Origin: Scortum barcoo
Taxonomy: Eukaryota; Chordata; Actinopteri; Centrarchiformes; Terapontidae
Assembly (NCBI GenBank): GCA_023238725.1
Contig: CM041546.1
Coordinates: 11,346,028 to 11,410,027 of the forward strand
DNA length: 64,000 nucleotides
Reading direction: 5' to 3'
Shown here: positions 56,901 to 64,000 of the stretch, piece after piece
Numbering within the stretch: position 1 is the first letter of the stretch
How the letters are laid out: each line of letters opens with the position of its first letter
The notes under the pieces: generated by a model
Seen by the model: only the letters and a program-made list of their open reading frames with translations
Told to the model about the DNA's origin: nothing
Databases searched by the model: none
Translations under genes and position numbers: made by a program

Positions 56901-59900
56901 TTCCAGCGCAGAGGAAGATGCGCAGGTGAGTTGGAGCCGTGTTTGGCATTTCTCTGACAGCAACCAGCCCTCATAAGATCCCAGTTTATTTATAAAGCAC
57001 TTTCAACTAACGCGATTGTCATGGTGTGCTGTGCACTGAGCACAAACATAAGGACACCAGTAGAGATAAAAAGTAAGAGATAATGAAACGAGGGATAATA
57101 AAAAATAAAAGATGGAACAAATGCTTCACAAACCTGTGTGCATGTGTGTGCCTGTGTGTAAAAAGCAGAGTGGAAATGAAAGTGCAAGGCAACACAACGA
57201 AAGTGTGAGAAGGATAAGTAAGCAAATTTACTACAGGGAATTTGGCGAAGGGAAAGGAATTGCTGCATTGTCAAAGTTATGATGAGCTCTAAATGACACC
57301 AAATAAATAGTACCTAAGTTTTGATTCAAATACGGATCAAAAGTGATAGGAGAGGGATTGGGGCGATGATTTGAGACTAAAATCCCAGTCGCTCCACTGT
57401 TATGACTCTTATCTCCAGGAGCAGGTTGATCTGAACCCAGCCTGCCGACACTTTTGCTGTGATTAACAGCCACATAGCTGCAGAATGTTTTGCACCTTGA
57501 AATTGTATAGTGTTAATATCAGACAAAGGAAAGAGTTGTGTTTGTGGATGCTTGTGTAAACAGGCGTTGTCCTTTTTCTCCAGGATGAGATCCCTCCGTA
57601 CGAGTCCCGCATCACCACAGCCAAACTGCTCATCGAATGTGAGGAATATGAGGTAAAAGACTGTTTTATGCCCGTACACTCTGCAGCTGTTGGTCTCAGC
57701 GTGTTTCGTGGTGGGAAGGCAGCCTGGCATTTGTATGTGTGTGTGTGTGCGCACATGCGTTTGTGTGCCTTCCTTTCTAGTGAATGGCACTGAAGGTGGC
57801 AAGGCCATGTCTGCTCTTTATCCCCTCCGGAGTTCAGTGTCAATAATTGAAGAGTGGTATTTACAGAGAGGGACAGAGGTAAGGGGGGCACACAGGGCAG
57901 GAGGGATGTGAAGACGTGGAAAAAAAAAAAAAGGAAGGAAGCTGTAGACTGATGAATTGCTGCCATATCCGTGATACAGCGCACTTCTAAATCACTCATC
58001 AATTTCCAGTATTAATGGCCTTGATTTTAGTGGCTCACTGCCTTCAGTTCAGCGCTAAAACTGCTAACAGTCATTAATGCTTGAAGTCATTTTCTGTGAT
58101 TACTGCCACACCAACAGCGGTTCAGCTATTTTCTGTTGTGATCCAGTGATTAATTTGTACTCACTCTTGTTGAGTGGTTTATGGTTATCACTGACAGGAA
58201 ATGAGAACAGTGTCAGTGTCTTTCCCCCCCCCCCCCCTCTCCCAAATGGCTCAGCTGCAGTTATATCTTTCTGTGTATGTGTATGTGTGTATTTTTTTGG
58301 TGGAGGGAGGGGGAGGGGGGGCAGGAGGAGATGGGCTGTCAGGTGTATCAGTAAAATGGCAACGTCTCGGTCCACAGTTTCTGACATGTCGTTTGTCTTC
58401 ATCCTCCTGTTGGTGTCATCAAGCCCGAAACACAAACCGCACACATTTTGGAGAGCTTTATAACGGGAGTATTTTGATGTGTGTCCCTATATGCATACAC
58501 GCATCCGTGCACAAGTTTGGTCATATTTGCTTTTAGCCACCAGCTATGTGAAAGTTTCTGGCGGAATGGAAATTGAGCTTAAGGGTGGAAGTAGAGTAGA
58601 AGCAAGCTATTTTCTGTCCGTCTCTCCCAGACTGGGACTTAGCCGGATTTGATAGGAACATCCTCTCTTCTCTTTCCTTCCTCTTCCCCACACACACACA
58701 CACACGCACACACACGCGCACTTTCATACTCTCACTCATTTTTGTGCTCTCTATCTCTCCCTGTGGACTATAAATCTATTCACAACTCTAAACTCTGTGT
58801 AAAGTTGTGTGCTTCCAGTCTGTAGAGTTATCAGTTTAAAGGCTACCTTCTTAGCAGGGTGCCAGAATGTGACGATTTGTCTGTATTTTTTCCCTATTGA
58901 ATATTTTGTTGGGTCCAACCTGAGCCAAGACTTGGAAAATTGTGTTCATATATTTGCCAAAGAGACATATCAAACCAATTTTTGTGTTTTCTGTAGCTGC
59001 ATAGAGTATATAGCTATTTCTGGTGAATAATAGTTCATTTCAGAATAGCGAAAGTGGAGAAGTACAACCAAGTTCTTAGCCAAAAAGCACTTCTCTGTTG
59101 TAAATTAAGCTCTTTGTCCCATGAATACAGTTTGGCATTGTACATTTAATCCATTATGTAGTTTGAGTTTGAATTGGAGAAAATTCGGTATTTCCCAAAG
59201 TAAAAATGTCATAGTGTGATTACTTTGGCTGTCATCATCTGGGTGTATGATATTATCATGCTGGGTATTTGGGGACAAATTGACTGTAGTGCACAATGAT
59301 GGCAGAAACCACAAAAAATTGGCAATTTCATTTTTTTCTCCAAAGGCTGTCAGTGCATGTCATTGTTTAAGATCACTTTATGAGATGACAGTCTAAACCA
59401 AAACCTCACACATTAAACAAATGACCTTTGCTATCTGAAATAGTACCTCTGCCCTTTTTTCCTTGAACGTCCCTCAGGTTTTATTTCACTAAAGTGAAAG
59501 AATTCCTCATGACATTATTACAGGAGGTCAACAATTCAGCACCAGCGGAAAGCCCCCGTGAAAGTAACGATAATAGTGTGCAGGGTCATTTTCAAAAAGA
59601 TTGTGGTGACATTTTTTGACAGCAGAGCTTTCTTTTCAGTGTGTTTGAGCACACAAAGAGCTCAACCTGAAAGTAAGTTTGGCTGAAAAAATGGCTATTT
59701 TATGAAACTAGGGTCAAGAGCATGGAAGCCATGACATAGACATTATGTAACTGTCTCATGCTCTTTGTAAATAAATTGGCATTGAAAATAGCTGTGGGCT
59801 AATTAATTCTGGAAAACATCAGTTTCACGAGTGCTGCCCCCCCCCCCAAGTCTTCTGCCTTAGCAAGATTTGGATCTGTGCCACTTAATTTGGAAGGGAA

Positions 59901-61214
59901 AAAAAGTCACCAAAAATTGTTTTTCAAGGTCTTTTTTCCCTTGTGATTGTTTTTGAGGAAAAACACTTGAATGCGTGCCAGGTTTGTTTGTGGATTCTGT
60001 AGCTGTAATGGAAATTGAGTAGAAGCACACAAGGGGTGCTTGAAACCAACATAAGTGAGATAACTGTGTAGATATCATTGTCCATCAGTGTGATGTTTTG
60101 TTTAACAATTTCTGAGACAGTTTCTGTAGCGCCCAAACATCTAGTTGATTGAGGGACTGTTTGATGGATTATTTGTTTGACAGTTTTCATAGTTGATTGT
60201 TTTTAGTTATTTATCACATCAATCAACATGTATGGTATTACTGCGTGTAGATAGGCAGGCCTTTTTTTATCCCTCCACATTTGCACATTTTATATACTAA
60301 ATCAGTGCTGAAATGTTTGTCTATTATGTTTATTTTATTCAAGAGGACAATGCACATGAATTAACATGAGCACTCGGGTACATCATGTAAATGTGCCAGA
60401 TTTAACCATATGGGCTAATTTTCACCGGCGCTCACTGGCAGATTGATGGCATGTAAAAAAAACAGGAGCGTACAAAAACACAAACACAGTCAAGCTATGA
60501 CAGTATGTTTGATTGTCCAGTAACCACTGTTTTATAGATTTGGAAAAAGAGTAGAGAGATGTTATGTTCTTTATTTCTGTCAGTATAGTGATCCAGGTAT
60601 GTGCTGCCTGATAGAAAAAGGCTGACTGCCAAAAAGTACTTTTTCCATATTGTACTATACAATACCTTCTGGCACTCGCCGGGGTAGATACGTTTGAGGA
60701 AGTTTTCCCATACCTTGTTTTACTTTTACTACATAATTTTTATTATTAATTTATCATGAAATAGTTATTTGTTTCCCTTAAATTCATGCTTTGTGAATTT
60801 TGTGTCATGCTGACATGGTACTTTGCGCCTTAATGAAGAACAAATGTGCTTTGTAGTAATAATGCGGCACTCAGAGAACTGTTTACTCATTGTCATGCAC
60901 AGACACACACATTACCATCATCACCCATCACCACCACTAATTCCCTTGTCACATAGCAGACAGACGGACAAGCAGACAGACGCACTCCTGTGACAGCCAT
61001 TAAGGTGTCTTTTCGGTGTAGTTGTCACAGCGGCTGATAGTTAGTTACTCTCCTTGTCGTTGTCACTCTTGTTGGCTTTCATGTTCTTCATCGAACATTT
61101 CTGTTCTTAAATTTAGCTCATGATGGAGCGCGGCTTCTACTTTCCGATGGTGCCCGCAAGTACAGTTAGCACTGACATCCCCAGGATTTATTTACTTAAG
61201 TGTAGACGTCCCTG

Positions 61215-61250
<36 letters not shown>

Positions 61251-63182
61251 CTATTGGTTTCTGTGTGTTAGAGATACGGCTTGCCCTCGCTTGTAAAGTG
61301 ATTTGTCTTTCTCCTGTCTCTGCTGTGCGCTCCTGTAAAATGATTCTGTTAAACAAAATTGCCTGAAGATTACACACACGCACGCACACACACAGACACA
61401 CAAACTGCACACATACACTCACAATGGCCATTATAAATGAGTTCCTCCCCAGAGTGCTGTTTTTATTTATATATTTATTTTTTATACAGGTCTTGAAATA
61501 AAGAGGACAGCATGTACATAGTGTCTTTGCTGTTTTGTGTGTGTGTGTCTTTGTGGCGCACTGTTGTTCATGGACCACTTTTGCATTGTTCATACTTTTT
61601 TTTTTGTACCCCTCCTTCCAATTTTCTCACTTTTTCCTTCGTAGTACCCCCTCTTTCCCCCTTATCTTCACGGGAATATTAATCTTGTTGTTGTTTAGAG
61701 CATGAAGCGGCTTAAGAATCTCTGAATCTTTAATCACTTGCCCCTGGGTTGACCAGTGTAGTTAGGAAGGAGTACAGTTGGAGATGATATAATGGTTCAT
61801 TGCGCACTTATCCCAGCTCCCAGATATCTCTTGTTCTATTTTTGTTGCTCCAAAAATGCCTGTTCTATCAGTTGCTTAATACCCAGACAGATCTTTACTC
61901 CTATCTCTCATATCTAGTGCTTGGCTCGTGTTACTGTGTGTGTGTGTCTGTCACACTGGTGTCATACAATGAAAGTCAAGTAGATAATTCTGACGCTGGG
62001 CATGAATCCATTCATCATCAGCTGGGATTACGTGTTTTTGTTTGTGTATTTTTAATCAGTCATTAATTAATTAAAGACAAAGAGTTTTTAGCCGATAATT
62101 CGTCTAGCAATCAATCAACTGACTCCCTGGCATGCACATCTGCACACTCTTAACGAGACACTCTCCATTAACCTCACTCACCCTCCGTCTACCCTAGACA
62201 ACTGACCTCTTTATCGCCACCGGAAGCACATAGTCTTAATGAAAAGAGAAGAGAACTCCAAAGAGCAGGAGGGGGAAAAAATTAGGAAGCTCCGCAGATA
62301 ATAAGACTGCCTTAACAAGAAAGAAGTGCTGTTTCTTGTGCTCACTGTTGTGGGTAGCGTTGTTGCAGAGTGTGACTGTGCAGTAGTGTGTGCGTGTGTG
62401 CACTGGTATGTGCGCGTCTTTTGTTCTTGCCCTTCACCATGGGTGATTGGCTAACAGTCGCCTCAACCTGAAGTTGACAAAAATCAATATATCATCACCT
62501 GGGGCCTTGTGCACACACACACACACATACACACACACACACCACAACCACAGAATCCACAAGGAGAGGAGCACAGCGAAACAAACACACGACCTACTTT
62601 AGTCAAGGTCTGTTTTCTGTAATAGAAACTTCCCACAGAAACTGACCCAGACAGTGATGCACTATGGCAAAGGTCACATAACATTAAACTCTTTTGAAAC
62701 CTCAAACATTAAACTCCCTTTCCGACGTCAACCCTGCTCCCAAGTGAAGATCATATTTGTGTTTTTCATGCGTCCTATGAAGTGGTGCAGACACTAAGAA
62801 TATATACTGAGTGTTAATGTCACTAAATGGATTAAATGGGTTATCGAACCGAGGGGCCAAAGTGACTATCGACTGTGTGATAAGCACTGGTGAGTGCGTC
62901 TATCGATGGCCATGTCTAATACCTTGTTGGTATCGACAATGTTGTGTATGGGATGCTGGCCTCATAGACACTTATCAGACCCTCTGATCACTCGGATTGA
63001 TCGAGCTGCCTCACAACACCGTGTGCAACACCAGCATGTTTGTCAGAGCGCATTTGTTTGTCTGTTGGTTGAGTCTGCATCAGAGAAGAGACTCTGAGTG
63101 TGTTATTTTCTGTTGTGAGTATTCTCTGATGTTTTTCTTTATAAAGATTATTTCAAATCTTATTTCTGTCTTTTAAACTCCT

Positions 63183-63240
<58 letters not shown>

Positions 63241-63301
63241 GTATTAGATAGCAGTAGATGTATTGGAGGGTCTTCTGGAAGAGGATGATGAAGTCGTCCA
63301 G
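52729..63301 (+). CDS. TPR protein, probable Rpl4 assembly chaperone (Acl4 type), partial
   Basis: Nine exons give about 311 codons, and the gene continues past the right edge. The N-terminus is very basic (GGQAKSKKKSKPKRKDNR), like a nuclear or nucleolar targeting tail. Tandem tetratricopeptide helices follow, clearest at about residues 75-120 (RRALDVEPNNLQALDMLGHI and KAKEVFLRAVELSPD), with later repeats at about 185-250. Acidic stretches PDEDPEL and LEEDDEVVQ follow. In yeast, Acl4 binds newly made ribosomal protein L4 and escorts it to the nucleus. Fish have an annotated relative of this kind. The exact orthology is from memory, so no symbol is given. The gene is head-to-head with mindy3. 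Intron 3 shows minor-spliceosome signals. Confidence 0.75.
52956..53068 (+). CDS. TPR gene exon 2
   Basis: The exon encodes DAGFVGLTPQERMKVRMHEK then AKKKTAEKYSVRQLLEK. Acceptor CTCACAG and donor GTGACA. The phase closes at 0. Confidence 0.88.
53194..53340 (+). CDS. TPR gene exon 3: first clear TPR, ends at an AT (U12-type) donor
   Basis: Forty-nine codons encode TEECMDSFDFEMAGLFCRRA, LDVEPNNLQALDMLGHICSE and LGDTQKAKE. Directly after the last codon the intron begins ATATCCTTT, a perfect minor-spliceosome 5' splice site. Reading on to the GTTTCT donor at 53356 would add EISFMQ, but no downstream acceptor then restores the frame. Confidence 0.82.
53341..53465 (+). other. Candidate U12-type intron with AT- start
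   Basis: The 5' end is ATATCCTTTA (53341-53350). Near the 3' end, CCCCTTGAC (53444-53452) matches the U12 branch-site pattern CCTTRAC, with the branch A about 14 bases from the exon. The frame requires the exon to start at GTT (53466), giving an unusual AT-AA intron. An AG end one base later would break the frame. Confidence 0.65.
53466..53618 (+). CDS. TPR gene exon 4
   Basis: Fifty-one codons encode VFLRAVELSPDVGHSKYMYL, GQIHSGQEAVDYYSRGIHVL and LSSLDKQAQAT. The start was fixed by continuity of the TPR helix KAKE-VFLRAVELSP with exon 3. Donor GTGAGT. Confidence 0.85.
53619..55369. other. TPR gene intron 4: tetranucleotide repeat, no gene
   Basis: The intron holds a (TATC)n microsatellite. 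Around 53715-53880 a TTTTATTGTCATATATACAG stretch may be a worn fish interspersed repeat (weak). There are no other exons. Confidence 0.6.
53946..54020. repeat. (TATC)n microsatellite
   Basis: About 18 TATC units with TGTC and CGAT variants towards the 3' end. Confidence 0.95.
55370..55482 (+). CDS. TPR gene exon 5, with tandem CAGCAG acceptor
   Basis: The exon encodes QAQAAAAASPDEDPELPTAK then DVCVAYCSIAEIYLADL and a split Cys. The acceptor reads TTTCAGCAG, so splicing can include or omit the first Gln codon (start 55370 or 55373). Ala-rich, then an acidic linker, then the next TPR helix. Donor GTACTG. Confidence 0.85.
55598..55721 (+). CDS. TPR gene exon 6
   Basis: The exon encodes MEEGAADKCREFIEKALQYH then HDNPEALQLMASYLFSTERN and Q. 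It has a TPR pattern (C--FIEKAL---P-ALQL-A). The acceptor TGTGTAG follows a (GT)n tract. Donor GTCAGT. Confidence 0.88.
55722..56832. other. TPR gene intron 6: no gene seen
   Basis: AT-rich DNA with short CA tracts near 55737-55754. Nothing recognised. Confidence 0.65.
56833..56925 (+). CDS. TPR gene exon 7
   Basis: Thirty-one codons encode EGREYLLKSVGSWLPAQKHS then TAPSSAEEDAQ. The EGREYLLKSV-LWLP-type helix ends the repeat pair. A Ser/Glu-rich linker follows. Acceptor ATTTAG and donor GTGAGT. Confidence 0.87.
56926..57583. other. TPR gene intron 7: possible worn interspersed repeat
   Basis: Around 56985-57120, TTTATTTATAAAGCACTTTC with later AATAAAAAATAAAAG resembles a common fish repeat built on the same opening. 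The match is from memory and weak. No exon. Confidence 0.4.
57584..57652 (+). CDS. TPR gene exon 8
   Basis: Twenty-three codons encode DEIPPYESRITTAKLLIECE then EYE, a PPYE-R---AKLLIE-EEYE helix start. Acceptor CTCCAG and donor GTAAAA. Confidence 0.88.
60330..60660. repeat. Possible decayed teleost interspersed repeat
   Basis: TTATTCAAGAGGACAATGCA, then AATGTGCCAGATTTAACC, GGGCTAATTTTCACC and CACTGGCAG, occur in an order I recall from a frequent fish genomic repeat. The assignment is from memory only, and the ends are uncertain. Confidence 0.4.
61219..61250. repeat. (TG)n microsatellite
   Basis: TG dinucleotides run uninterrupted in TPR gene intron 8. Confidence 0.95.
63187..63238. repeat. 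(TC)n microsatellite forming a splice acceptor tract
   Basis: About 26 TC units end nine bases before the exon 9 acceptor TATTAG. They supply its polypyrimidine tract. Confidence 0.95.
63248..63301 (+). CDS. TPR gene exon 9, last supported exon in the window
   Basis: Eighteen codons encode IAVDVLEGLLEEDDEVVQ, a TPR helix with an acidic end. Acceptor TATTAG and donor GTAAGC. Phase 0. The rest of the gene lies to the right. Confidence 0.85.
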
Positions 63302-64000
63302 GTAAGCAATGAAGTGATGGTGCAGCTGTTTTGTATTTATTTTGTAAGTTTGTTTTCATTTGTGAATTATATTAGTATTTTTTTATTTCCAGGTGTCAAA
63401 CTGCAGACATATTGTAAACTTACTTATATGTAAGAATGCGAGAAATTGCAATTTCAGGAGTTTGGATGCTGTTTTTATTTCCTGTTTGTTCTGGATGTTT
63501 TGCTCCTACCGATCTTGTAATTCTGTCTGTCTGTCCCTAGTCTGGTTCCAAACTTCTTCTTCACCACATGTCCCAGTTTGTCAAAGCCAGCTATCTAGCT
63601 ACATCCATGAAAAATAGCAAATGAGACAAAAAATGGGGTTGAGGTTGATGCAGCTGTAAGTCAGTATATAGAGATAACAGTTCTTAAATGTACATCTTTA
63701 AAAGTCTTAAATTAACAGCTCATACCAACCACCACCACAGATTCACTGGTTTGCTCTCGCTGATTGGCAAAATTAAACCAAATCCACCCAACAAATTAAT
63801 GTAAAATAAATAAATGAAGTGGAAATAAAATGGAGGTTCGGTCCGATCAGGCTTGTCTGTCCTGACTAATTGGCGATTCTTGAACACAAAGCTGTGTTGC
63901 AGGGGACGTATGCGTGTCTTACTTGTAAATTCACAGGATTAAGTGATATCTTTTTATGTGTCCCTCAGTCTTATTATTATGATACACTAGCCACTTCTGG
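63302..64000. other. TPR gene intron 9 (partial)
   Basis: No certain exon. A CCCTCAG acceptor-like site at 63962-63968 is followed by an open frame up to the window end. It cannot be judged from 32 bases. Confidence 0.5.

Larger units (their letters stand above)
57653..63247. other. TPR gene intron 8 (5.6 kb): repeats, no gene
   Basis: The intron contains C-runs (58226-58238, 59839-59848), (GT)n at 61219-61250, a possible interspersed repeat at about 60330-60660 and a long (TC)n at its 3' end. No nested gene was found. Confidence 0.65.

Noticed and set aside
57463..58002. Minus-strand open frame of 179 codons
   Set aside because: Overlaps TPR gene exon 8 on the opposite strand. Low-complexity content and no recognisable domain.
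63969..64000. Possible exon 10 of the TPR gene after CCCTCAG, reading SYYYDTLATSG
   Set aside because: Only 32 bases before the window end, and the peptide does not continue a TPR helix in an obvious way. Unresolved without the next sequence.
1..64000. CRISPR arrays, bacterial operons, phage or viral genes, tRNA and rRNA genes
   Set aside because: The tandem arrays are simple microsatellites without spacers. No tRNA cloverleaf or rRNA stretch, and no viral protein, was recognised by eye.

Overview
The window is nuclear DNA from a teleost fish, probably a percomorph. It has no bacterial-style operons. It holds three multi-exon genes with GT-AG introns, very many (CA)n/(GT)n tracts and decayed fish-type interspersed repeats. 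The encoded proteins align colinearly with vertebrate families. There is no BLAST or RNA evidence behind this annotation. Exons were read from splice signals, codon phase and remembered family sequence.

Layout. (1) 1 to about 29.4 kb, minus strand: the 5' part of itga8 (integrin alpha-8). It has 21 exons, from the signal peptide in exon 1 (start codon 29377) to exon 21 (2232), about 732 codons. The rest of the thigh/calf domains, the membrane span and the tail lie beyond the left edge. (2) 29.4 to 31.9 kb: intergenic DNA with a CpG-rich itga8 promoter region. (3) 31.86 to 51.5 kb, minus strand: a complete mindy3 (formerly fam188a; K48-specific deubiquitinase). It has 15 coding exons, and the catalytic Cys and His are both visible. 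(4) 51.5 to 52.7 kb: a short head-to-head promoter region with CCAAT boxes and a palindromic NRF1 site. (5) 52.7 to 64.0 kb, plus strand: the first nine coding exons of a TPR protein of the Acl4 type (probable Rpl4 assembly chaperone), running off the right edge.

The itga8-mindy3 adjacency is the same as in human 10p13, which supports both names. The three genes have unrelated jobs (cell-matrix receptor, ubiquitin editing, ribosome-assembly chaperone). Only mindy3 and the TPR gene are likely to share regulation, through their divergent promoter.

Most notable: an intron in the TPR gene with U12-type (minor spliceosome) AT- signals and an odd 3' end; a single-base frame break in itga8 exon 12; a second frame conflict in a CA-repeat-derived coding stretch of mindy3 exon 4; a GC-AG intron in mindy3; a foldback element; and a decayed Tc1/mariner transposase fragment. 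I found no wholly new system. The window is ordinary vertebrate genic DNA with some unusual splicing and repeat features.
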